Shown here: positions 33,055 through 41,225 of the stretch, piece by piece | How positions within the stretch are numbered: the stretch's first letter is position 1 | Layout of the letters: every line of letters begins with the position of its first letter | Assembly (NCBI RefSeq): GCF_001046635.1 | Contig: NZ_KQ130453.1 | Span: forward strand, 702,040 to 766,039 | DNA from: Novosphingobium barchaimii LL02 | GTDB taxonomy: Bacteria; Pseudomonadota; Alphaproteobacteria; Sphingomonadales; Sphingomonadaceae | DNA: 64,000 nt | Reading direction: 5' to 3' | Position numbers and translations under genes: made by a program | The notes under the pieces: model-generated | What the model was told of the DNA's origin: nothing | Database searches by the model: none | Seen by the model: the letters and a program-made list of their open reading frames with translations, nothing else

Positions 33055-34617
33055 ATGACGATCGACAATCCCTCCTCCTGTCGTGTCGTCATACTGGGCG
33101 GCGGCACGGCCGGATGGCTGGCCGCCGCCTATCTTTCCCGCACGTTGAAGATGACGGGCATCACGCTGGTCGAATCCAGCGAGATCGGCATCATCGGCGT
33201 CGGGGAAGGTACGTTCCCGACCATCCGTTCGACCCTGGCGGGGCTGGGCATCAGCGAGGCGGAGTTCCTCGTGCGTGCTGATGCCACCTTCAAGCAGGGC
33301 GTCCTGTTCGAAGGCTGGGCCACGGGCAAGGACACCTATTTTCACCCCTTCAACATACCCATCGGCGGCGAGGACGAAGCGCTCCTGCCGCACTGGCTGG
33401 CCGATACCAGCCCGCAGCGCCCCTCCTGGGCCGACGCCGTCACCGTACAGGAGCAGGTGATCCGCGCCGGGCGCGCGCCCAAGCGCCCCGAAGACCCCGA
33501 CTTCTCCGGCCCAATGAACTACGCCTATCATTTCGACGCGGCGCGCTTCGCCGACTACTTGCGCGAAATCTCCATCGCCGCCGGGGTTGAGCGGATCGAC
33601 GGCAAAGTCGCCGCTGTACAGCGCAAGGCCGATGGCGATATCGCCGCGCTGGAACTGGCCAATGGCCGCATTGTCCCGGGCGATTTCTTCCTCGACTGCT
33701 CAGGCTTTCGCGCCCTGCTGATCGGGCAGACACTGGGCGCTGATTTTACATCGTGCGCAGGCAGCCTGTTCAACGACCGCGCACTGGCGATGCAGGTGCC
33801 CTATGCCCAGCCGGGCGCCCCGGTGCGCCCCTATACGCTGGCAACCGCGCACGAAGCCGGCTGGACTTGGGACATCGGCCTGACCGAGCGGCGCGGCGTC
33901 GGCTACGTCTATTCCAGCCGCCACTGTTCGGACGACGAGGCCGAGGCGACGCTGCGCCGCTATGTCGGCCCGCAGGGCGATGTGCTGAGCCCACGCCAGC
34001 TACGCTTCGAAACCGGTTACCGTCAGCGCCAGTGGATCGGCAACTGCGTGGCCGTGGGCCTCTCCGCCGGGTTTTTCGAGCCGCTGGAATCGACCGGGAT
34101 CATGCTGATCGAAGCCGCGCTGCGGATGGTCGGCGAATTTCTCGTACCCAATGTTCTCGCAGGCGCCGCCCGCGATGCCCGCGACGCCGCCGCGCGCAGC
34201 TTCAACCGGCTGATGAGCGCGCGCTTCGAACGGATCGTCCATTTCCTCAAGCTGCATTACTGCATCACCCGGCGCAGCGACACCGCCTACTGGCGCGACA
34301 ATGCAGACCCCGCCACCATTCCCGAGCCCCTGCGCGACATGCTGGCGCAGTGGCGCCATCGCCCGCCCTCGCGGTTCGATTTCGTGGTCGATCTCGAGAC
34401 GTTCCTGCCGCCCAGCTATCACTACATACTCTACGGCATGGGTTTCGAGACCAGCCTGGGAAATGCCCGCTATTCCGGCGCGGCGCAGGCGCGCGAGGTT
34501 TTCGCCCGCGTGCGCAGCGCTCATGCCGGCGCACGCGGCGGCCTGCCCGATCACCGCGCGCTCCTGAACCACTATCATGCCCGCACCGGCATCCAGTCCA
34601 GCAAGGTTTCCCGATGA
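33055..34617 (+). CDS. Flavin-dependent tryptophan-halogenase-family protein
   Basis: A protein of 520 residues with the FADH2-binding motif GGGTAGW (15-21) and a lysine in DATFKQG (K80) at the place of the catalytic lysine of PrnA/RebH. The second signature, normally WxWxIP, appears as WTWDIG (270-275), so the final proline is replaced by glycine. True halogenases make hypohalous acid that the lysine steers to an aromatic carbon. In sphingomonads, Caulobacter and Xanthomonas, proteins of this family are commonly found beside TonB receptors of sugar loci, where no halogenation has been shown to my knowledge. Activity here is therefore open. A GAGG-like ribosome site precedes it, and its stop overlaps the GH3 start. 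Confidence 0.85.
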   Translation: MTIDNPSSCRVVILGGGTAGWLAAAYLSRTLKMTGITLVESSEIGIIGVGEGTFPTIRSTLAGLGISEAEFLVRADATFKQGVLFEGWATGKDTYFHPFNIPIGGEDEALLPHWLADTSPQRPSWADAVTVQEQVIRAGRAPKRPEDPDFSGPMNYAYHFDAARFADYLREISIAAGVERIDGKVAAVQRKADGDIAALELANGRIVPGDFFLDCSGFRALLIGQTLGADFTSCAGSLFNDRALAMQVPYAQPGAPVRPYTLATAHEAGWTWDIGLTERRGVGYVYSSRHCSDDEAEATLRRYVGPQGDVLSPRQLRFETGYRQRQWIGNCVAVGLSAGFFEPLESTGIMLIEAALRMVGEFLVPNVLAGAARDARDAAARSFNRLMSARFERIVHFLKLHYCITRRSDTAYWRDNADPATIPEPLRDMLAQWRHRPPSRFDFVVDLETFLPPSYHYILYGMGFETSLGNARYSGAAQAREVFARVRSAHAGARGGLPDHRALLNHYHARTGIQSSKVSR

Positions 34618-36890
34618 GATTTCCCCAGCACGCCGCCCTGATCGCCGTCCTGATGGCCGGGACATCGCTTGCCGCGCCCGTCTTTGCAAAGGAGCAGGCG
34701 GCCACCCCCGCGCATGCATCTTCCCAAGCCGGGGCCGAAGCGCGGGCAGATGCACTGGTCAAGGCAATGACGCTGGAGGAGAAGCTCCAACTGGTTCACA
34801 GCTATTTCCCGCCCCTTGCCAAGCCGCAGCCGCCGATCGCGATGATCCCGTCCGCCGGGCACGTCCCCGGCATTCCTCGCCTCGGCATCCCCACCCTGCG
34901 CGAAAGCGACGCCAGCCTCGGCGTGGCCAACCAGGTGGAGCAGCGCAAGGGCGATGTCGCCACCGCCCTGCCCGCCAGTATCGCTACCGCCGCCACCTTC
35001 AACCCGCGCCTGGCCTATGAAGGCGGCGCGATGATCGGTGCGGAGGCGCGCGCCAAGACCTTCAACGTCCTGCTCGCAGGCGGCGTCAACCTGACCCGCG
35101 ATCCGTGGAACGGCCGCAATTTCGAATATCTGGGCGAAGACCCCCTGCTCGCCGGTGTGATGGCGGGCGCACATATCAAGGGCGTGCAGAGCAACGCCAT
35201 CGTCTCGACCATCAAGCACTTCGCGCTCAATTCGCAGGAAACCGGGCGCACCGTACTCGACGCGCGGATCGACAGGGCCGCCTTGCGCGAAAGCGACCTG
35301 CTGGCATTCCAGATCGCCACCGAAATCGGCAAGCCTGCCTCGGTCATGTGCGCCTACAACAAGGTTAACGGCGACTACGCCTGCGAGAACGACTGGCTGC
35401 TGAACACCGTCCTCAAGCAGGACTGGGGCTACAAGGGCTGGGTCATGTCCGATTGGGGCGCCGTCCATTCGACGCAGAAAGCGGCGATGAACGGCCTCGA
35501 TCAAGATTCCGGGCAGGAACTGGACGATGCGATGTACTTCGACAAGGCCTTGGCCAGCGCCGTGAAGGACGGTAGCGTGCCGATGGCGCGGCTGGACGAC
35601 ATGGTCCGGCGCATCCTGTTCGGGGTGATCGATAGCGGGCTAATGGACAAGCCCGTGCCGGATAGCGCCCAGCCGATCGACTATGCCGCGCATGCACAGG
35701 TCGCCCAGCGCGCGGCAGAGGAAGGCATCGTCCTGCTCAAGAACAAGGGCGACATTTTGCCGCTGGCCAAAACCGCGAAGAAGATCGTCCTGATCGGTGC
35801 CCATGCCGATGTGGGCGTGCTGTCGGGCGGCGGCTCCTCGCAGGTCCGCTCGGTGGGCGGCGCTCCAGTGGAGATCCCCCTGACGACAGGCGCGGCCGCA
35901 TCCTTCGCGCGGATCACCTGGCACGCATCCTCGCCGCTTCAGGCGATCCGCGCGCTGGCGCCGCAGGCCAGCGTGACTTACCTCGACGGCAGCGATCCGA
36001 AAGCGGCGGCCGAGGCGGTGCGCGGCGCTGACATGGCGATCATATTCGCCTGGGCATGGCGAACCGAGGCGCAGGACCCCGAAAGCATGACCCTGCCCGA
36101 CAAGCAGGACGCGCTCATCGATGCCGTCGCCGCCGCCAATGCGAAAACACTGGTCGTGCTCGAAAGCGGAGGGCCGGTGTTGATGCCCTGGGTAGACCGC
36201 GTGCCCGCCATCCTGTCAGCCTGGTATCCGGGCCAGCGCGGCGGCGAGGCAATCGCGCGCATCCTGTTTGGCGAAGTCGATCCTTCCGGCCGCCTGCCGA
36301 TCACCTTCCCCGCAAGCGTGGACCAGGCCCCTCGCAGCGAACCCGCAGGCCTTGCCGAACTGCACGCCGCCGATGCGCGCCGCAGCGCCGGTGACAAGAC
36401 TGTTTACGGCATGAGCGGCGGCGTCGCGCCGTTTACCGTCGACTACCTGGAAGGCGCCGAGGTGGGCTATCGCTGGTACGCAGCAAAGCAGCGCAAACCG
36501 CTGTTCCCCTTCGGCTACGGGCTGACCTATACCAGCTTTACCTACGCCAACCTGAAAATCGAGGGCGGCGCCAAACTGACGGTCGGCTTCGACGTCACCA
36601 ACACCGGCAAACGCACAGGCGCGGATGTCCCGCAAGTCTATGTCGAGGCGAAAAGCGCAGCCGGAACCCGCGCCTACCGCCTTGCCGGCTTTGAGAAAGT
36701 CAGCCTGTCGCCGGGTGAGATGCGCCATGTTTCCGTCACCGTCGATCCGCGCGTGATCTCCCGCTTCGATGAGACCGCGCCGGGCTGGAAGGTCGATGCG
36801 GGTGCCTATCCCGTGGTGGTGGGCCACTTCGCCGGCGATGCCGCGCTGAAGGGCACGGCAACGGTAGACGCCCAGTCGGCGCGGCCCTGA
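34614..36890 (+). CDS. Glycoside hydrolase family 3 (beta-glucosidase/beta-xylosidase type), exported
   Basis: The start is the ATG at 34614, overlapping the halogenase stop (ATGA). The frame is open far upstream but out of context. The 758 residues include a signal peptide (HAALIAVLMAGTSLAAPVFA). In the GH3 barrel are SIATAATFNPRL, VNLTRDPWNGRNFEYLGEDP, STIKHFALNSQE with the KH pair (201-202), and the nucleophile aspartate D280 in GWVMSDWGA. The second alpha/beta-sandwich domain and a fibronectin-III-like C-terminal domain (after FPFGYGLTYTSF) follow. It releases terminal sugars from beta-glycosides in the periplasm. A second, different GH3 is two genes downstream. Confidence 0.92.
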   Translation: MRFPQHAALIAVLMAGTSLAAPVFAKEQAATPAHASSQAGAEARADALVKAMTLEEKLQLVHSYFPPLAKPQPPIAMIPSAGHVPGIPRLGIPTLRESDASLGVANQVEQRKGDVATALPASIATAATFNPRLAYEGGAMIGAEARAKTFNVLLAGGVNLTRDPWNGRNFEYLGEDPLLAGVMAGAHIKGVQSNAIVSTIKHFALNSQETGRTVLDARIDRAALRESDLLAFQIATEIGKPASVMCAYNKVNGDYACENDWLLNTVLKQDWGYKGWVMSDWGAVHSTQKAAMNGLDQDSGQELDDAMYFDKALASAVKDGSVPMARLDDMVRRILFGVIDSGLMDKPVPDSAQPIDYAAHAQVAQRAAEEGIVLLKNKGDILPLAKTAKKIVLIGAHADVGVLSGGGSSQVRSVGGAPVEIPLTTGAAASFARITWHASSPLQAIRALAPQASVTYLDGSDPKAAAEAVRGADMAIIFAWAWRTEAQDPESMTLPDKQDALIDAVAAANAKTLVVLESGGPVLMPWVDRVPAILSAWYPGQRGGEAIARILFGEVDPSGRLPITFPASVDQAPRSEPAGLAELHAADARRSAGDKTVYGMSGGVAPFTVDYLEGAEVGYRWYAAKQRKPLFPFGYGLTYTSFTYANLKIEGGAKLTVGFDVTNTGKRTGADVPQVYVEAKSAAGTRAYRLAGFEKVSLSPGEMRHVSVTVDPRVISRFDETAPGWKVDAGAYPVVVGHFAGDAALKGTATVDAQSARP

Positions 36891-36909
36891 TCGCGTGCGC
36901 TGATCCACC

Positions 36910-38220
36910 ATGACCGGTTCCACCCACCAAAACGAGCTGCTGCTGTTCACGGTGCTGCTGCAACTGATCGTGATGATCGGCGCGGCGCGAGTGATGCACG
37001 GGTTGTTCCGGCGCATGGGACAGCCCGGCGTGGTGGGTGAGATCGTCGCCGGGCTGCTGCTTGGCCCGTCGCTGTTCGGGTATTTCTTTCCCGGCGTCTC
37101 GCTCGCCCTGTTCGGGGCAAAGCCGGAGCCCGCAATTACGGTACTGAGCCAGATCGGCTTGATCCTGCTGATGTTCCAGATCGGCATCGAGTTCGAATTC
37201 GACCGCCTGAAAATGCCCCGGCTGCAACGAGCGACCATAGCCGTAGCCCTCGCCTCGATCCTCGCGCCGTTTCTTGCCGGGATCGGCATCGGCCAGCTAT
37301 CGGCCGCCAGTCTGGCCCCGGGTATCGACCCGCTCGTCTACAGCCTGTTCTGCGGAGTGGCGGTGGCGATCACCGCGGTCCCGATCCTGGGGCGTATCCT
37401 GGGCGAATACGGACTGACCCGCAGCGACGTCGGCATAGTCGCCATTTCCGCTGCTGCCGTGAACGATGTGGTCGGCTGGTTACTGCTGGCCGGGATCGCC
37501 GCGTTCGCCGCCGCACAGCTTTCCGTCGCCTATCTGGTCGTGCATCTGGGCGGCCTTGCGCTGTTCCTGTTCGCCTTGCGCTTTGTAGCGGCGCCCCTGT
37601 GCGACCGGCTCGTCGCCCGCCTGCCGCTCAAAGATGGTGCCATCCCACCGCATTTGCTGGCGATCCTGCTGATCGTGATCTTCGCGCTGGCGCTATGCAC
37701 GTTCGCGCTGGGTATCTTCGCGATCTTCGGCGGTTTCGCAGCAGGCCTGCTGTTTCATCGCAACCGCCCGCTGGTGGAGGCCTGGCACGCGCAAGTCGGG
37801 CAGTTCGTGCTGGTGTTCTTCCTGCCGATCTTCTTCACGTTCACGGGCCTTCGCACCAACCTGTTGGGCCTTTCCTCCGCGCTGGAACTGGCGTGGCTCG
37901 CCGCCGTGTGCCTGATCGCCGTGCTGGCCAAGATCATCCCGGTTTACTTTGCCGGGCGCGCCAACGGCCTTGCCCATCATGAAAGCATTACCCTCGGCGC
38001 GCTGATGAACACACGCGGGTTGATGGAGTTGATCGTGCTCAACGTCGGCTACGATCTTGGCTTCCTGCCCCGGTCGATGTTCACGACACTGGTCGTCATG
38101 GCCGTCGTCACGACAGTCATGACCGGCCCGATCCTGCGCGCGCTGCATGACATGCGCGCCCATCCCCCTCACATCCCACAGGCGCCGACGCAGCTTTGCG
38201 GCGCACAGGAGCGACCATGA
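36910..38220 (+). CDS. CPA2-family monovalent cation:proton antiporter
   Basis: A protein of 436 residues with about twelve to thirteen membrane helices. CPA2/KefB-type signatures are the QPGVVGEIVAGLLLGPSLFG segment, LLMFQIGIEFEFD and VGIVAISAAAVNDVVGWLLLAGI with the conserved aspartate pair region of Na+/H+ exchangers. There is no C-terminal RCK domain, so it is of the short type. It exchanges Na+ or K+ for H+ at the inner membrane. Finding it inside a glycoside operon, with stop/start overlap to the following GH3 (ATGA at 38217-38220), is odd. It could balance proton entry caused by the H+-coupled sugar permease; that is inference. Confidence 0.88.
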   Translation: MTGSTHQNELLLFTVLLQLIVMIGAARVMHGLFRRMGQPGVVGEIVAGLLLGPSLFGYFFPGVSLALFGAKPEPAITVLSQIGLILLMFQIGIEFEFDRLKMPRLQRATIAVALASILAPFLAGIGIGQLSAASLAPGIDPLVYSLFCGVAVAITAVPILGRILGEYGLTRSDVGIVAISAAAVNDVVGWLLLAGIAAFAAAQLSVAYLVVHLGGLALFLFALRFVAAPLCDRLVARLPLKDGAIPPHLLAILLIVIFALALCTFALGIFAIFGGFAAGLLFHRNRPLVEAWHAQVGQFVLVFFLPIFFTFTGLRTNLLGLSSALELAWLAAVCLIAVLAKIIPVYFAGRANGLAHHESITLGALMNTRGLMELIVLNVGYDLGFLPRSMFTTLVVMAVVTTVMTGPILRALHDMRAHPPHIPQAPTQLCGAQERP

Positions 38221-40724
38221 AAACCAACCCATCGAGCGCCTCCCTCCTGATCCTCGCCCTGACGCTGACGGCCATGCCTCGCGCCGGTCTGGCCGAAGCC
38301 CCGTTGACAGACCACTCTACAGAACAGCCGGCATCTTCCATCGCCAACCCCGGGATCTGGCCCAAAGTCCGGGCCCGCCCCGGCCGCGATCCCAAGGTCG
38401 AAAAGAAGATCGACGCCCTGCTTGCAGCGATGTCGATCGAGGACAAGGTCGGCCAGATCATCCAGGTCGATATAGGCTCGGTCAAGCCGGCCGACATCGT
38501 GACATACAAGCTGGGCTCGATCCTCAACGGCGGCAACAGCGGCCCCTATGACGATGAATATGCCTCTCCAGCCAAGTGGCTCCAGCTGGCGGACGAATTC
38601 TACGACGCATCGATGACCCGAAGTGACAGCCGGCCGAAGATCCCGATCATCTGGGGCACGGATTCGGTCCACGGCAACAACAACATCGTTGGCGCCACCC
38701 TGTTTCCCCACAACATCGGCCTTGGCGCCGCGCGCAATCGCGACCTGATCCGCCAGATCGGCGAAGTGACCGCGCTGGAAACCGCCGCCGCCGGGCTGGA
38801 CTGGACCTTCGCCCCCACCCTCGCCGTGGTGCAGGACGACCGCTGGGGCCGGACTTACGAAAGCTATTCCGAGGAACCGCAGATCGCCGCCGACTATGCC
38901 GGCTCCATGATCGAGGGTGTGCAGGGCAAGGTCGGCACCAAGGACTTCCTCGCCCCGAACCACCTCATCGCCACGACCAAGCATTTTCTGGGCGACGGCG
39001 GCACCGGCGGGCGCGATCAGGGCGATACGCACGTGCCCGAAACGGTGCTGCGGGACGTTCACCTTGGCGGCTACCCGGCCGCGATCGAGGCGGGCACGCA
39101 ATCGGTCATGGCCAGCTTCTCCAGCTGGAACGGCGAGAAGATGAGCGGTAACAAAAGCCTGCTTACCGGCGTGCTGAAGGAGCGCATGGGCTTCGACGGC
39201 TTCGTCGTCGGCGACTGGAACAGCCACGGCCAGGTCAAAGGGTGCAGCAATGAGGATTGCCCGCAGGCGATCAATGCCGGGCTGGACATGTTCATGTATT
39301 CCGGCCCCGGCTGGAAGCAACTCTACGACAATACTCTGGCCGAAGCCAAGGCGGGCACCATCCCCGCCGCGCGTCTCGACGATGCAGTGCGGCGCATCCT
39401 GCGGGTGAAGCTGCGCGCCGGAACCTTCGATCGCGGACGGCCATCGTCGCGCGCCTTCGCGGCCAAATTCGACGTAATCGCCTCTGCCCAGCACCGTGCG
39501 ATCGCGCGTGAGGCCGTGCGCGAATCTCTGGTGCTGCTCAAGAACAACGGGGTGCTGCCCCTGAAGCCTGCGGCCAACATTCTGGTAGCCGGCAACGCAG
39601 CGGACAGCATCAGCCAGCAGGCGGGGGGCTGGTCGATCACGTGGCAGGGTGCGGATCTGCCAAACTCCGCCTTCCCCAATGCCACCTCGATCTGGAAGGG
39701 CATCGAGCAGACCGTGAAGACCGGCGGCGGCACCGCCACTTATGCACCGGACGGCAAGTTCACCGCGAAGCCGGACGCCGCCATCGTCGTTTTCGGGGAG
39801 CAGCCCTATGCCGAATTCAAGGGCGACATTCCGAACCTCGAATATAGCCCCGGCGACAAGTCCGATCTGGAAATGCTGCGCCGCCTCAAGGCAGCAGGCG
39901 TCCCGGTGGTGTCGGTATTCCTCTCCGGCCGTCCGCTATGGGTGAATGCCGAAATGAACGCCTCCGACGCCTTCGTGGCGGCCTTCCTCCCCGGCAGCGA
40001 GGGCGGCGGCGTTGCCGACGTGCTGTTCGCGGGGGCGGACGGCAAACCGGCCCACGACTTCCGGGGCAAGCTCAGCTTCTCCTGGCCCAAGCGGCCTGAC
40101 CAGTACGTGCTCAACCGCCGCGATGCCGGGTACGATCCGCTGTTCGCCTTCGGCTACGGCCTGTCCTACGCAGCGCCCGGCAAAGTGGCGCAACTGGACG
40201 AGGCCCGCCCCGCCGGCATGGCCGAGGCGACGCCGGGTGTCTTTTACGGCAAGGGCCGCGTTCCAGCAGGATGGTCGATCGACACGCAGACGGTCACCCG
40301 GATCGGCGTCGACCGCCGCACGCAGGAAGATGCGCTGCGCTTCACGTGGTCAGGCGCAGGTCCCCAGACCGGCCGGGTCGCGATCACCGCGCCGCGCGCC
40401 ATCGACCTCTCGCGAGAGAGCAACGGCGAGATCAGCCTGGTCTTCGAATACCGCGTCGATACCAAGCCGACCGGACCGGTGATGCTGGGCATCGAAAACG
40501 GCGGCAAGACCACTTCGGTGCCGATCGGAGCAACTCTTATCCGCGCGGCTCCCGGCGAATGGGCCCGCATCGCCGTGCCGCTGCAGTGCTTCGCCAGCCG
40601 CGGCGCGAACATGGCCGCGATCACGGCACCCTTCGTGCTCAGTGCGAACGCTCCGTTGGCCCTGTCGCTGTCGGACGTGAAGCTAGACTACGTGGGCATG
40701 CCAATGAACGCCTGCGGCGACTGA
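38217..40724 (+). CDS. Glycoside hydrolase family 3 exo-beta-glucanase/beta-glucosidase (ExoP type)
   Basis: The ATG at 38217 overlaps the antiporter stop. The 835 residues begin with a signal peptide (LLILALTLTAMPRAGLA). GH3 motifs are AMSIEDKVGQIIQVD, GSILNGGNSGP, WGTDSVHGNNN, HLIATTKHFLGDGGTGGRDQ (KH 255-256) and the nucleophile aspartate D333 in GFVVGDWNSHG. This set is typical of the ExoP/BglX-like exo-1,3/1,4-beta-glucosidases. A C-terminal beta-sandwich of about 160 residues follows after YGLSYAAPGK and may bind carbohydrate. Together with the other GH3 it covers beta-glucoside cleavage in the periplasm. Last gene of the operon. Confidence 0.92.
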   Translation: MKTNPSSASLLILALTLTAMPRAGLAEAPLTDHSTEQPASSIANPGIWPKVRARPGRDPKVEKKIDALLAAMSIEDKVGQIIQVDIGSVKPADIVTYKLGSILNGGNSGPYDDEYASPAKWLQLADEFYDASMTRSDSRPKIPIIWGTDSVHGNNNIVGATLFPHNIGLGAARNRDLIRQIGEVTALETAAAGLDWTFAPTLAVVQDDRWGRTYESYSEEPQIAADYAGSMIEGVQGKVGTKDFLAPNHLIATTKHFLGDGGTGGRDQGDTHVPETVLRDVHLGGYPAAIEAGTQSVMASFSSWNGEKMSGNKSLLTGVLKERMGFDGFVVGDWNSHGQVKGCSNEDCPQAINAGLDMFMYSGPGWKQLYDNTLAEAKAGTIPAARLDDAVRRILRVKLRAGTFDRGRPSSRAFAAKFDVIASAQHRAIAREAVRESLVLLKNNGVLPLKPAANILVAGNAADSISQQAGGWSITWQGADLPNSAFPNATSIWKGIEQTVKTGGGTATYAPDGKFTAKPDAAIVVFGEQPYAEFKGDIPNLEYSPGDKSDLEMLRRLKAAGVPVVSVFLSGRPLWVNAEMNASDAFVAAFLPGSEGGGVADVLFAGADGKPAHDFRGKLSFSWPKRPDQYVLNRRDAGYDPLFAFGYGLSYAAPGKVAQLDEARPAGMAEATPGVFYGKGRVPAGWSIDTQTVTRIGVDRRTQEDALRFTWSGAGPQTGRVAITAPRAIDLSRESNGEISLVFEYRVDTKPTGPVMLGIENGGKTTSVPIGATLIRAAPGEWARIAVPLQCFASRGANMAAITAPFVLSANAPLALSLSDVKLDYVGMPMNACGD

Positions 40725-40937
40725 TCCGGCCCGACTAAGGAGGAGCCTGCCGGGCAGGCCCTGCTACCAGCGACAGCCATGCCGCGCCGCGTCGCGTACC
40801 TTTCGGCCCTCCATCGGTTTGGTATGAAGTAAGCGGCGGAGACCCGCCCTTGCCCCAGGGCTCGCAGCGGCCCGTGCACCCCGCTGCACCCACTCCAAGC
40901 GCCTGACCGGCCGGACAACATTATCCACCCGATCCAT

Positions 40938-40967
40938 CCCGTGCCGGAAAAAACATTCCGGCACGGG
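40938..40967. terminator. 12-bp perfect hairpin after the GH3 operon
   Basis: CCCGTGCCGGAA (40938-40949) pairs with TTCCGGCACGGG (40956-40967) across AAAACA. There is no T-run, so it may be a factor-assisted terminator, an mRNA-stabilising structure or a leader hairpin of the receptor transcript. Confidence 0.5.
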
Positions 40968-41038
40968 CTGCGCACCGTGGACCTTTTGGCTCAACCGCGA
41001 CATTCAGGTTCCGCACCGCCGGTGTCCGACCAGCGGTG

Positions 41039-41050
41039 ATCCGTGCGGAT
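41039..41050. promoter_or_regulatory. Palindrome ATCCG-TG-CGGAT upstream of TonB receptor
   Basis: ATCCG (41039-41043) and CGGAT (41046-41050) form a short inverted repeat about 175 bases before the receptor start. A related palindrome (ATCCGC-TGT-GCGGAT) lies at 45284 in the next regulatory spacer. It may be an operator, but it is short enough to be chance. Confidence 0.3.
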
Positions 41051-41225
41051 TGCTGCCGGCCAAGGACATCGCTCCTGCATCCCTTGGTCACAAGGGCCGC
41101 AGAATGGCGCCGCAGGCAGGGGAACACCCCACCTGCAATCCGCAGGAGGGGATGCCACACCGAAGAGTCGACGCAGGGCGACCCGGTGATGGAAGGCGAG
41201 GTTCAGGTTCAATCGGAGTTTTCAA

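Larger units (their letters stand above)
40725..41225. other. 501-base spacer with hairpins and a short palindrome
   Basis: The spacer between the GH3 gene and the next TonB receptor carries no gene. It holds a short hairpin GCCTGCC/GGCAGGC (40745-40759), a longer one at 40938-40967 and a palindrome at 41039-41050. CCTGC-AATCC-GCAGG (41132-41146) is a further inverted repeat nearer the receptor start. Promoter and leader of the receptor gene must lie here. Confidence 0.45.

Noticed and set aside
31534-33531. A 665-codon minus-strand frame opposite TonB receptor and halogenase genes
   Set aside because: It crosses two well-supported genes and has no recognisable motif.
33753-34613. Upstream extension of the first GH3 frame
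   Set aside because: The GH3 signal peptide begins at the ATG at 34614, which overlaps the halogenase stop; the extension lies inside the halogenase gene.
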